The notes under the pieces: generated by a model
Databases searched by the model: none
Told to the model about the DNA's origin: nothing
Seen by the model: only the letters and a program-made list of their open reading frames with translations
From: Microcaldota archaeon
GTDB lineage: Archaea; Micrarchaeota; Micrarchaeia; Norongarragalinales; Norongarragalinaceae
Reading direction: 5' to 3'
Assembly (NCBI GenBank): GCA_016188965.1
Contig: JACPGT010000002.1
Coordinates: 7,461-71,460 of the forward strand
Length of the DNA: 64,000 bases
Shown: positions 26,038 through 33,347 of the stretch, piece after piece
Layout: each line of letters begins with the position of its first letter
Numbering within the stretch: position 1 is the stretch's first letter
Position numbers and translations under genes: made by a program

Positions 26038-26456
26038 ACGATCCGCCTCTGAGAATGAGGTCTAATTAACTTTCGTGCTAAATTGCGCATGAAATTACAT
26101 GGTTCGACCAAGTAGAGCTTCAAACTCAACGCACGGCCAAGGCGTATTCATTGAAGCTCAACTTGCACCAGACGCGGTTTTTTGTGCAAGTTGAGTTTCG
26201 AACTCCGCTTACGGTCAAGGCGTTTTCTTCTTTTTTCCCTTTATTTGGTGGTCCGAATCATCGTATTTGTTTTTTTTGGTGACTACATTTTTGGCCTGTT
26301 CGAACTTGGGTGTCTACTTTTCGTGTTTTGTAGTCACTTCGGCCTATCTGCGGGCAGCGTCTTTCAGGCGTGATTGCGCCCTTGCAAACCCGTTATATTC
26401 TATCGAACCCATGCAACGTAGCGAATTAACGATTTGACTTTCCGAGGTTCAATTCC
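26038..26456. other. Right end of the element and spacer to the DEAD helicase
   Basis: This gap of about 420 bp holds the attachment-site repeats (26135-26226, described separately) and then T-rich host DNA. ORF 26182-26373 (plus) begins inside the repeats and is hydrophobic only because of T-rich codons; I reject it. The DEAD helicase start at 26457 has only a weak upstream GAGGTTC. Confidence 0.5.
26135..26226. repeat. Right attachment region with two core-like repeats and a dyad
   Basis: GGCCAAGGCGTATTC...GAAGCTCA (26135-26160) and GGTCAAGGCGTTTT (26213-26226) are both related to attL. Between them, CTCAACTTGCAC and GTGCAAGTTGAG form a perfect 12-bp inverted repeat with a 15-nt spacer. 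The second core is preceded by TTTCGAACTCCG, similar to the tRNA T-arm. Arm-type binding sites for the integrase are a likely reading. Confidence 0.7.
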
Positions 26457-27773
26457 ATGCCATTCCAACAACTCAAACTGATCGAACCGCTCATGCGCGC
26501 GTTGAAGAAGCAGGGCTACGTCAAGCCCACGCCCATCCAGGAAAAAGCCATTCCTCCTTTGCTTGCCGGACGGGACTTGATGGGCATCGCCCAGACCGGC
26601 ACGGGCAAGACGGCCGCTTTCACCCTGCCAATTCTTCAGCTTCTGTCGCAGGATCCGGACCCGTTGGTCCCCACGTCGCCCAAAGTGCTCATCCTGACGC
26701 CCACGCGCGAACTGGCCATGCAGATTGATGAGAGCGTCGCCGCTTACGGTGAATTCCTCCGCGTGCGGCACGCCGTCGTATTCGGCGGCGTAGGCCAGAA
26801 CCCGCAGGTCCGCGCCTTGTCGCACGGCGTCGACTTTCTCACCGCGACGCCGGGCCGCCTGTTGGACTTGATCAACCAGCGCCACGTGCGCCTCGACGGC
26901 GTGAAGTTCTTCGTGCTGGACGAGGCGGACCGGATGCTGGACATGGGTTTCATCCGCGACGTGCGCAAGATCGTCGCCTTGCTTCCCCATCATCGCCATT
27001 CGTTGTTCTTTTCGGCTACCATGGCGCCGGAAGTCACGGATTTGGCCAGGACGTTGCTGAAGGACCCGTTCCGGGTGGAAGTGACGCCGGAGCGCAAGAC
27101 GGTGGAGAAGATCGAGCAGCGCGTGCTGTTCGTCGACCAGGGCAACAAGGATAAGCTTCTGGTCCAGCTGTTGCGGCAGGACCACCTCACGCGCACCCTC
27201 GTGTTCACGCTGATGAAGCACAAAGCAAACAAGGTGGCGCATATGCTGTCCCAGAACGGCATTCCGGCGGACGCCATCCATGGCAACAAGAGCCAAAGCG
27301 CGCGCGTGCGGGCGTTGGAGAATTTCAAGAACGGGCGCGTCTCGGTTTTGGTGGCGACGGATATTGCCGCGCGCGGCATCGACATCGACGACATCTCGCA
27401 CGTCATCAACTACGACTTGCCGAACGAACCGGAGACGTACGTCCACCGCATCGGACGCACGGCCCGGGCCGGCGCCGAAGGCACGGCGTATTCGTTCTGT
27501 TCGGGCGACGAGCGCAGCTATTTGACGGACATCCAGCGGCTCATCGGCATGCCGATTCCGGTCATGGACCATGCCTTGCATTCGGAAAGTGCCAAGAACG
27601 AGACGCGTCAGGCCTTGTCTCCCCAGCAGCGTTCCCGCGGCGGTGGCGGCGGTCGGCGTTTCGGACACTCCAGCGGCCAAGGCGGCCACGGACGAAGCGG
27701 CGGAGGCCGGCCTTTTGGCGGTTCAAGTCACGGCGGGTCACGCTTTGCGCCAAGGCGGCCGTACCGGCGTTAA
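26457..27773 (+). CDS. DEAD-box RNA helicase
   Basis: This 438-aa protein has the helicase motifs in order: Q motif (YVKPTPIQEKAIP), AQTGTGKT, TPTRELA, DEAD (residues about 155-158), SAT, and HRIGRTARAG. The tail is a Gly/Arg-rich RNA-binding extension (RGGGGGRRFGHSS onward). It resembles RhlE-type helicases that remodel structured RNA in ribosome assembly, decay or cold response. It is monocistronic, with a paired-hairpin repeat 80 nt after its stop. Confidence 0.95.
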   Translation: MPFQQLKLIEPLMRALKKQGYVKPTPIQEKAIPPLLAGRDLMGIAQTGTGKTAAFTLPILQLLSQDPDPLVPTSPKVLILTPTRELAMQIDESVAAYGEFLRVRHAVVFGGVGQNPQVRALSHGVDFLTATPGRLLDLINQRHVRLDGVKFFVLDEADRMLDMGFIRDVRKIVALLPHHRHSLFFSATMAPEVTDLARTLLKDPFRVEVTPERKTVEKIEQRVLFVDQGNKDKLLVQLLRQDHLTRTLVFTLMKHKANKVAHMLSQNGIPADAIHGNKSQSARVRALENFKNGRVSVLVATDIAARGIDIDDISHVINYDLPNEPETYVHRIGRTARAGAEGTAYSFCSGDERSYLTDIQRLIGMPIPVMDHALHSESAKNETRQALSPQQRSRGGGGGRRFGHSSGQGGHGRSGGGRPFGGSSHGGSRFAPRRPYRR

Positions 27774-27852
27774 TCTTCCTTTTTTCCGGGCTGTTGGCCT
27801 ATTGCAGAACAACGGCCGGCCTGTGATTTTTTTCCTGTTTTTCTGCGAATCG

Positions 27853-27950
27853 TTATACTAAACCACGGAGGTTTCCCGACTCGGTTGCGTGGTTTAGTAG
27901 ATAGCAATCCTTGACTATTTTGTCGGGTTCCTTTCAAGGATTGCTATAAT
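27853..27950. repeat. Paired-hairpin repeat, copy B
   Basis: The first hairpin is TACTAAACCACG (27856-27867)/CGTGGTTTAGTA (27888-27899), a perfect 12-bp stem with CCCGAC in its loop. The second is ATAGCAATCCTTGA (27901-27914)/TCAAGGATTGCTAT (27934-27947) with GTCGGG in its loop. The two hairpins look like inverted copies of one unit, and their loops are complementary over 6 nt. Stem bases differ from copy A at several positions, with matching changes on the opposite arm. Confidence 0.85.
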
Positions 27951-28013
27951 AAGCCGGCTACTTTTCTTTTTGTGTCCGTTTTCACCGAGCCGTTTCGTGA
28001 CGGGGGGTGCGGG

Positions 28014-28526
28014 GTGGGTTTCGCGTTGGTCAGAGTGAACTTCACGTGTTTTCCGGAAAAGGTGCGCACGGGTTCCAAGCGGCAGACCATCCGGCCGCCG
28101 CGGGACGACGTGCACGTGGGCGATTCGCTTCAGATTTGGTGGAACCGCCGCGGTCTGCCGGCGGGCCGCTACTGCGAGCCTTGCGCGCTGGTGTGCGTGT
28201 TCGAACCGGCGTCGGCGGCGCATTTTCTGAAGTGCCACGGCGGCGAGCAGAAGCACTATGTCAAGCTGCCGCAGAAGCTCAACGAAGGCGTGGTGACGGA
28301 AAAATTCAAAATCGAGATGGGCGCGACGGCTTTGACCGGCAAGCGTCCGGACTTGGCGTTGTTCTGGATTCGTAAGGACGGCCGAGTGTTGGACCCGCGT
28401 GCGGCGCGCCACCTCATTCGGGAGGACGGTTTTGCCGATTCGAAGTCGTTCTTCGCCTTTTTCCAGCGGCATTACGGCATCCGCGAGAAACCCGCGAATT
28501 TCGAAGTCATCCGTTGGGTTTCGTGA
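28014..28526 (+). CDS. ASCH/PUA-like domain protein
   Basis: This protein of about 170 aa has the ASCH pattern near its start: VNFTCFPEKVRTGSKRQTIR followed by VGDSLQIWW, the K...TIR...GD-x-L core of a PUA-like RNA-binding fold. The remainder (GIREKPANFEVIRWV at the end) also fits. ASCH proteins are thought to bind RNA or modified nucleotides. I chose the GTG at 28014 because GGGGGGTG lies just upstream; the ORF-track start at 27972 is possible. It is monocistronic. Confidence 0.6.
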   Translation: MGFALVRVNFTCFPEKVRTGSKRQTIRPPRDDVHVGDSLQIWWNRRGLPAGRYCEPCALVCVFEPASAAHFLKCHGGEQKHYVKLPQKLNEGVVTEKFKIEMGATALTGKRPDLALFWIRKDGRVLDPRAARHLIREDGFADSKSFFAFFQRHYGIREKPANFEVIRWVS

Positions 28527-28682
28527 AGGTCCTCCCGCCAATTTTTTTCCATTCATCGTTTTCTTTGGCTTTCGGCCGGTTTTTCCATGCTCTTTTTCCC
28601 CCGTTGGTCCATCCCTGCCATTTAAATAACGCCTTGCTTTGCTTCTTCATAGGCGCGAAGCGCCTTTATCGGAGGGGTTTGT

Positions 28683-28913
28683 ATGCAACAAATGGGTTCG
28701 GCCTGCTGCAAGATGTCGGGTTTGATGCTGCTGATTTCGGGTCTTTCGTTCCTGACGTACGGCCTTAACATCTGGAAGGATGGCATGCTGGTCCACCTCG
28801 TCGGCGGCCTGTTCCTGACGCTGTACGCGCTGGGTTCGATGATGCACGCGATGGACATGTGTCCCAGCTGTCAAGTAATGCCCGAAAGCAAGGCGCCGGC
28901 CAAGAAGAAGTAA
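28683..28913 (+). CDS. Small membrane protein with CC and CxxC motifs
   Basis: This 76-aa protein has an upstream GGAGGGG and a TATA-like TTTAAATAA near 28618. It has CC at residues 8-9, two membrane segments (MSGLMLLISGLSFLTYGL and LVHLVGGLFLTLYALGSMM) and a C-terminal CPSC. The paired cysteines at both ends on one membrane side could bind a metal or a disulfide partner. It resembles the small Cys-containing membrane proteins of the 62-64 kb cluster in style but lies alone. No family is recognised. Confidence 0.7.
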   Translation: MQQMGSACCKMSGLMLLISGLSFLTYGLNIWKDGMLVHLVGGLFLTLYALGSMMHAMDMCPSCQVMPESKAPAKKK

Positions 28914-29130
28914 TATCCGTCATAAGGAAAAACGCCGGAAGACCCGGCCCTTTTCCTCTTTTTTTCTTTCGTTGCAATTTTTCCCTTTTGGGAGTGTCTT
29001 GTTTTGGGGAGTAGGTCTGGCGTTTCGTTTTTGTCCCATGGTCGAAGCAGCGATGCGTTTTTAAGAATCCGCTTCCAGGAAAGAGGGTAACGGAAAACCG
29101 GGGGTTTTTGCCCTTTTTCCGCCGATCACC

Positions 29131-29262
29131 ATGGATGAGACCACTTTGACGGCTTTACTTGCCGGTCTGCTTCTGGTTGCCGCGTTTTCCGCCGGTAGCC
29201 TCGAGTTGGCGGGCTTGGGCGCGGCCGCCTTCTTGATCCCCTTGCAATCCAAGGGTCACTAA
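29131..29262 (+). CDS. Tiny membrane protein (43 aa)
   Basis: This short ORF encodes MDETTLTALLAGLLLVAAFS and continues through a second hydrophobic stretch (LAGLGAAAFLIPL) to QSKGH. Composition (acidic N-terminus, two Gly/Ala/Leu-rich segments) and codon use look real, and it resembles in style the 52-aa protein at 30170. A TTTTTAAG box lies about 70 nt upstream. It is too short for the ORF track. Confidence 0.5.
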   Translation: MDETTLTALLAGLLLVAAFSAGSLELAGLGAAAFLIPLQSKGH

Positions 29263-29379
29263 CGCCCAGCCAACCATCGGCTTGGATGCGCACTCCGCTT
29301 GAGCGCAAGCTTTGCTTGTCCTGATCGCGGCCGGCGTTTTCCCGAAAGGGTTTATTTTTACTGTGTCATTGTTCCACCC

Positions 29380-29997
29380 ATGGTTCAGCATTATCGCCTG
29401 GTGGATGGCACTTTGGAGATTGACGGCGTACGCATGCACCAGACGGTGCGCAAGACGCCGCTTCAGGACGCGGCGGACAAAGTCGCCGCGTTGCGGCCGG
29501 ACGAAGCAATGGCCGTCTTGGACATTTGCACGGGTCTGGGGTATTCAGCTTTGTCGGCGGCGCGGCGGGGCTGCTGGGTCACGACCATCGAGAAAGACCC
29601 TCACGTCCTGGCGTTGGCCATGCAGAATCCGGATTCCGAAGGTCTCTTCGACCATCGCCGCATCAAAATCGTCAACGAGGATGCGTATGCGTTCGTGCCT
29701 ACGTTGGCGGACGCTTCGTTCGACCTCATCCTGCATGATCCGCCGCGCTTTTCCATGGCAGGCGAACTGTATTCCGGAGCGTTTTATTCCCAATTATTCC
29801 GGGTGCTTAAAGCCGGTGGCCGGCTTTTCCACTATACGGGAACGCCCGGCTCGGCGCGTGGCAAGAACCTTCCCCGCGGCGTCAAGGACCGCCTGCTTGC
29901 GGCCGGCTTCCAGCACGTGACGTGGGTGGAAGATTTGTTGGGTTTCTTGGCGGAAAAGCCGCTGGTGGCCCGCACAAGACCTCCACTGCCTTTTTAG
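29380..29997 (+). CDS. SAM-dependent methyltransferase
   Basis: This 205-aa protein has a class I methyltransferase core: motif I VLDICTGLGYSALSAARRG, an acidic end of strand 2 (TIEKDPHV), and a post-core LILHDPPRF, the D-P-P-R/F pattern of RNA or spermidine-synthase-like methyltransferases. A TATA box (TTTATTTTT, 29349-29358) sits about 26 nt ahead of the ATG at 29380, so the transcript is leaderless; the ORF-track start at 29299 is upstream of that box. Substrate unknown. Confidence 0.85.
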   Translation: MVQHYRLVDGTLEIDGVRMHQTVRKTPLQDAADKVAALRPDEAMAVLDICTGLGYSALSAARRGCWVTTIEKDPHVLALAMQNPDSEGLFDHRRIKIVNEDAYAFVPTLADASFDLILHDPPRFSMAGELYSGAFYSQLFRVLKAGGRLFHYTGTPGSARGKNLPRGVKDRLLAAGFQHVTWVEDLLGFLAEKPLVARTRPPLPF

Positions 29998-30169
29998 GCC
30001 ACTCGTTCTTCCACGATCCACGAACTGCATTTTTGTGAATTTCGTAAAGTGTGGGCGCTGTATGTGTGTTTTAAGAAAACTAATCTCGGTATGTAATATA
30101 TTCGGATCTTATGTTAGAATTCTAAAACCATATATTGGTTGTTTGCGTCGCTACTTGCAAGGTGGGGAA

Positions 30170-30328
30170 ATGGAGGAAGAATCTACTATAGCGTTAGCGG
30201 CCCTCTTGTTGATGGCCGTGTTGGCCAACGTGGCGCTCGGCTCGGGTCCGTGGGTCCTGGTTCCAGTGCTTAGCACGTTAGTGCCGGCCATGTTCTTGAT
30301 GTCGGAAGACGCAGCGCCGGACCTGTAG
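30170..30328 (+). CDS. Tiny membrane protein (52 aa)
   Basis: This ORF encodes MEEESTIALAALLLMAVLAN and a second hydrophobic segment (WVLVPVLSTLVPAMFLM), ending SEDAAPDL. GGTGGGG lies just upstream of the ATG at 30170. It has the same acidic-N-terminus and two-helix layout as the 43-aa protein at 29131. Function unknown. Confidence 0.55.
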   Translation: MEEESTIALAALLLMAVLANVALGSGPWVLVPVLSTLVPAMFLMSEDAAPDL

Positions 30329-30335
30329 TACGGGT

Positions 30336-31481
30336 TCAGCCTGACGGTTTGACTGGAAGCAGGACCGAGGCGTCCAGCGTCTGTTGCAGCAATGTCGGCG
30401 ACAGGCGTTCTTCCAGTTTTTCCAACTCGCGGATTTTCGTAGTTGTAGCCGGGTGCTTGGCCACCAGGCTCTGGCAGCAGTCGATGTAGTCCTGGTTGGA
30501 AATGGCGTAGGTGCCGATTTTTTCGGCAAGCTGGATGATTTCCTTCTTGTCGTACGTCAGCAAGGGCCGTAGCACCTGCAGGTCCGTGGCTGAACCGATG
30601 GAGTTGAGGTTGGACAGCGTCTGGGACGAGACTTGGGCCAGGTTCTCGCCCGTGCCGATGGCCTCGGCGCCTTCTTTTTCCGCAATGGCTTGCGCCACGC
30701 GCATCATGAACCGGCGGAAAAGGGGCAGGGCGTAGCGTTCCGGCACGTGCAGCGCGTCCAGCACGAAGAAATTGTACGGCGCCAAGTACAGGCTCGTGCT
30801 TTGCGTGTAGGGCTGCAGTTGCCGGATGAGGTCCTGGATTTTTTTGGAACGCCGTACGGCTTCTTGCGGGTCCTTGAAGGGATGGAAATGCAGGTAGACG
30901 CTTTTCACGCCGCGTTTGGCCAACAAAAAGGAGGCGACGGGTGAGTCGATGCCGCCGGAAAGCAGGGTGATGACTTTGCCGGTGCAGCCGACGGGTAACC
31001 CCCCTTGCCCGGCGTGTTTTTGTCCAAAGACCAAGGCTTTATGCTGCAGGATTTCCACGTTGAGCGTCGCGGTGGCGTTCTTCACGCCCATTTTCATGCC
31101 TTTTTCTTCCAAGGCCGCCGCGAGCTGTTGCGCGATTTGGATGGACGTCAGGCCGTGGTTCTTGTACGAGCGGGAGACTTCGACTTTGAACGGTCCATTT
31201 TTGCCTTTTAGCAGCGTCAAGGCGGCGGGAACCAAGTCGGCGATGTCGGTGCCGTCCGTTTCGATGGCTTGCGCGTAATTGGCCACGCCGAAGACTTTGA
31301 CTACCGCGTCCAAGGCGGCCGTTTCGTCGGCGCTTTCGGGCAGTTCCATCAGGAAGCGGTGCGCTTCGAGGTAGACGCGGGATTTGGGCACGGCGGCTTT
31401 GAGGTTGCGCAAAAGCAGGTTCTGAAAGTAAGGTCGGTTCTGGCCTTTGGTAAACAGTTCGCCGTAGTGGATGAGGATCAT
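30336..31481 (-). CDS. thiI: tRNA 4-thiouridine synthetase ThiI
   Basis: This 381-aa protein has a ferredoxin-like/THUMP N-terminal region (residues 1-165) and a PP-loop ATPase (LLSGGIDSPVASFLLAKRG, near residue 175). It adenylates U8 of tRNA for sulfur insertion and can also serve thiamine thiazole synthesis. There is no C-terminal rhodanese domain; the only late cysteines are in DYIDCCQSL, so sulfur transfer would follow the archaeal version. The ATG overlaps the stop of a short upstream reading frame created by a partial duplication of the gene's own 5' end. Confidence 0.93.
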   Translation of the reverse strand: MILIHYGELFTKGQNRPYFQNLLLRNLKAAVPKSRVYLEAHRFLMELPESADETAALDAVVKVFGVANYAQAIETDGTDIADLVPAALTLLKGKNGPFKVEVSRSYKNHGLTSIQIAQQLAAALEEKGMKMGVKNATATLNVEILQHKALVFGQKHAGQGGLPVGCTGKVITLLSGGIDSPVASFLLAKRGVKSVYLHFHPFKDPQEAVRRSKKIQDLIRQLQPYTQSTSLYLAPYNFFVLDALHVPERYALPLFRRFMMRVAQAIAEKEGAEAIGTGENLAQVSSQTLSNLNSIGSATDLQVLRPLLTYDKKEIIQLAEKIGTYAISNQDYIDCCQSLVAKHPATTTKIRELEKLEERLSPTLLQQTLDASVLLPVKPSG

Positions 31482-31595
31482 GGGTAGTCACGCGGGAGGG
31501 GGCGAGGCCCAGGCCGGGCCAGGGGGAACCGAAGCGTAGCGTAGGTGCCCCCGGGGCGACCGGTAAACAGTTCGCCGTAGTGGATGAGGATCATG
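31449..31595. repeat. Duplicated thiI 5' end flanking a GC-rich insertion
   Basis: The 34 bp at 31449-31482 (the first 11 codons of thiI) recur exactly at 31562-31595, and weaker similarity continues another 10 bp. Between them lie 79 bp of very GC-rich sequence. Read on the thiI strand this runs GGTCGCCCCGGGGGCACC, then GGTTCCCCCTGGC, then CCTCGCCCCCTCCCGC, with stems GGGGG/CCCCC and GGCCC/GGGCC. The same skeleton occurs at 38181-38320. Confidence 0.85.
31478..31594 (-). other. Upstream reading frame (38 codons) overlapping the thiI start
   Basis: The duplicated ATG at 31594 opens a frame of 38 codons that begins MILIHYGELFTG, runs through the GC-rich insertion, and stops in TGA within the ATGA of the thiI start. 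It could be translated and coupled to thiI. The 3' part has no conserved look, so it is probably a by-product of the insertion. Confidence 0.4.
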
Positions 31596-31677
31596 TTCGG
31601 TCACGTGTTGAGTATGTTGGCTTCAAACACGGTGACAAAAGTCAGGTTTATAGGCTTTGTTCCGCAGTTTACCGTTC

Positions 31678-32685
31678 ATGGGCATCGTTCTGGGCTTGAC
31701 GGGTGAGAACTGCGCCGGCAAGGGCACGGTCGCGGCGTATTTGGAGAAGAAAGGCTTCTACTATTACTCGCTTTCCGACGTCATACGTGAGGAATTGGCG
31801 GCGGAAGGCGCCGAGATCACGCGCGACTCCCTCATCGCCAAAGGCAATTTTTTGCGTGAAAAATTCGGCCCTGCGTGCTTAGCGGAAAAGATGTTGTTGA
31901 AGCTGCAGGACGACCGAAATTACGTCATCGATTCGTTCCGCAATCCGCACGAAGCCGAGGCGTTCAAGAAAGCCCGTAAGAACTTCTTCCTTCTGTACGT
32001 CACCGCTCCGTCGGACGTGCGCTTCGAGCGTATGAAAAGCCGCGGCCGCGAGTCGGACCCCAAGACGTTGGAAGCGTTCAGGACCATCGAGGAAAAAGAA
32101 AGGCAATCCTCGTCGGACCGTCACCAGAACCTGGACGCCACGCGGACCTTGGCGGACCGCACTATCCTCAATGGGGCGGACTTTCCCGCGTTGTACGACT
32201 TGATTGACCGGACGTTGGCGGATTTGTCCAAGGAATTCACCGTCGACCGGCCGTCGTGGGACGAATACTTTATGGGCATCGCCAAGATGGCCTCCACCCG
32301 CAGCAACTGCATCAAGCGCAAGGTCGCCGCCGTCATCGTGCGCGACAAGCGCATCATCTCCACTGGGTACAACGGCACGCCGCGAGGCTGTCGCAACTGC
32401 AACGAAGGTGGCTGTCCACGTTGCAACAATTTCGGCCAGAGCGGGCAGGGTCTGGAAGAATGCCTCTGCTCTCACGCCGAGGAGAACGCCATCGTCCAGG
32501 CGTCGTACCACGGCATTCCGATTGCCAACGGCACGCTCTACAGTACCTTTTCGCCGTGCTTGCTTTGTGCGAAAATGATCATCAACGGCGGCTTGAAGGA
32601 AGTCGTCTATTCCGCCGACTACAGCGTGTCGGAAACCGCGTCCAAGTTGCTGCGCGAAGCCGGCGTGTTGCTGCGGAAAGCCTGA
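31678..32685 (+). CDS. P-loop kinase-dCMP deaminase fusion
   Basis: This 335-aa protein has two domains. Residues 1-190 form a P-loop nucleotide kinase-like domain (GLTGENCAGKGT, with downstream IDSFRNPHE and an Arg-rich lid), most like dephospho-CoA/adenylate kinase types. Residues 195-335 are a zinc deoxycytidylate deaminase with HAEENAI and SPCLLCAKMI, plus extra cysteines (CRNCNEGGCPRC) typical of the dCMP deaminase family. It should produce dUMP for dTTP synthesis. A TATA box (GTTTATAGG, about 31645) places the transcript start at the ATG. Confidence 0.9.
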   Translation: MGIVLGLTGENCAGKGTVAAYLEKKGFYYYSLSDVIREELAAEGAEITRDSLIAKGNFLREKFGPACLAEKMLLKLQDDRNYVIDSFRNPHEAEAFKKARKNFFLLYVTAPSDVRFERMKSRGRESDPKTLEAFRTIEEKERQSSSDRHQNLDATRTLADRTILNGADFPALYDLIDRTLADLSKEFTVDRPSWDEYFMGIAKMASTRSNCIKRKVAAVIVRDKRIISTGYNGTPRGCRNCNEGGCPRCNNFGQSGQGLEECLCSHAEENAIVQASYHGIPIANGTLYSTFSPCLLCAKMIINGGLKEVVYSADYSVSETASKLLREAGVLLRKA

Positions 32686-33057
32686 TCATTTGACGAATTC
32701 TACGTTGGGCAGGTCTTCAAACGCGCGGTCGCCCGTGAGGAATTTCACGTCTTTTTTTGCCGCTACCATGTAGCCGATTACGTCGGCCATGGACATGCGG
32801 CGGTCCGCGAACCGTATTTTCATTAAGACGGCTGCGCGTATGACGTCTTCGTCGTATGGAATCGCTTTTTCCTTATAATCATCAAAGAACCGGTCAGCGC
32901 GGTGCTGTCCGTACTGTTTGGCGAACGCATGATAGACTTCGAACAGGTTCAGATTCGTCATGATGATTTCCGATTGCGTGTACCGGAAATAATTCGCGTT
33001 CGCTTTGAGCAGTTCGATGAGCGCGTAGGAGTCGAAGAAGTACGCGTCAGTCGTCAT
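32686..33057 (-). CDS. vapC: VapC-like PIN toxin
   Basis: This 123-aa protein has PIN-domain acidic residues in FFDSYALIELLK (Asp9 and Glu14), NLFEVYHA, MSMADVIGYM and LTGDRAFED. PIN toxins cleave tRNA or rRNA. The start overlaps the antitoxin gene by 11 nt, and the stop faces the dCMP deaminase gene convergently at a distance of one base. Confidence 0.85.
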   Translation of the reverse strand: MTTDAYFFDSYALIELLKANANYFRYTQSEIIMTNLNLFEVYHAFAKQYGQHRADRFFDDYKEKAIPYDEDVIRAAVLMKIRFADRRMSMADVIGYMVAAKKDVKFLTGDRAFEDLPNVEFVK

Positions 33058-33271
33058 ACAGATCGCGTCGGGCCTCGTCTTTGACTTGCTGTCCGCTTAA
33101 GGGAAAGTCCTTGAACATGCCGAACGTCTTCTTGAGTATGTTCGTCTTCGGATTTATGAGAAGTTCGACTTTTTGGCCTTCCTTGAAATGACCTTTTTCC
33201 AACACGTTTTTGGGCAGGAGGATACCGTAGGAGTTTCCCCATTTCTTGATGACGCCTTGCATGTGAACCAT
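33047..33271 (-). CDS. vapB: AbrB/SpoVT-type antitoxin (VapB)
   Basis: This 74-aa protein has an N-terminal swapped-hairpin DNA-binding domain (QGVIKKWGNSYGILLPKNVLEKGHFKEGQKVELLI) and a C-terminal tail that should wrap the toxin. It overlaps vapC. TATA-like sequences just upstream (ATATATCC, ATTATACAAAG) suggest a leaderless or short-leader transcript; ATG 33271 and ATG 33262 are both possible starts. Confidence 0.85.
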   Translation of the reverse strand: MVHMQGVIKKWGNSYGILLPKNVLEKGHFKEGQKVELLINPKTNILKKTFGMFKDFPLSGQQVKDEARRDLYDD

Positions 33272-33347
33272 GGTTAGACTTTGTATAATTGGATATATTA
33301 GTTTTGGGAAGGAAAAGTCAACCTCTGGCCTTTCGGTCTTTAGTCCG

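Larger units (their letters stand above)
16669..26226. mobile_element. Integrated element in tRNA-Asp, about 9.5 kb
   Basis: The element is bounded by GGTCAAGGCGTTTT at the tRNA-Asp 3' end (attL) and the same 14 bp at 26213-26226 (attR). A tyrosine recombinase sits next to attR. The interior, mainly 16.8-23.4 kb, is visibly AT-richer than the flanking host DNA and uses different codons. It carries a lipoprotein/Cys-repeat operon, a two-gene membrane pair, a nucleotidyltransferase/HTH pair, and a nuclease-like plus coiled-coil pair. No replication, capsid or conjugation gene is recognisable, so it is an integrative element or satellite rather than a clear virus or conjugative plasmid. Confidence 0.85.

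Noticed and set aside
26182-26373. 63-aa hydrophobic plus ORF
   Set aside because: It starts within the attachment-site dyad and is hydrophobic only because of T-rich DNA. No ribosome binding site.
27915-28556. 213-aa minus ORF opposite the ASCH gene
   Set aside because: The plus frame has the recognisable ASCH motif and a ribosome binding site; the minus frame begins beyond it and includes hairpin repeat B.
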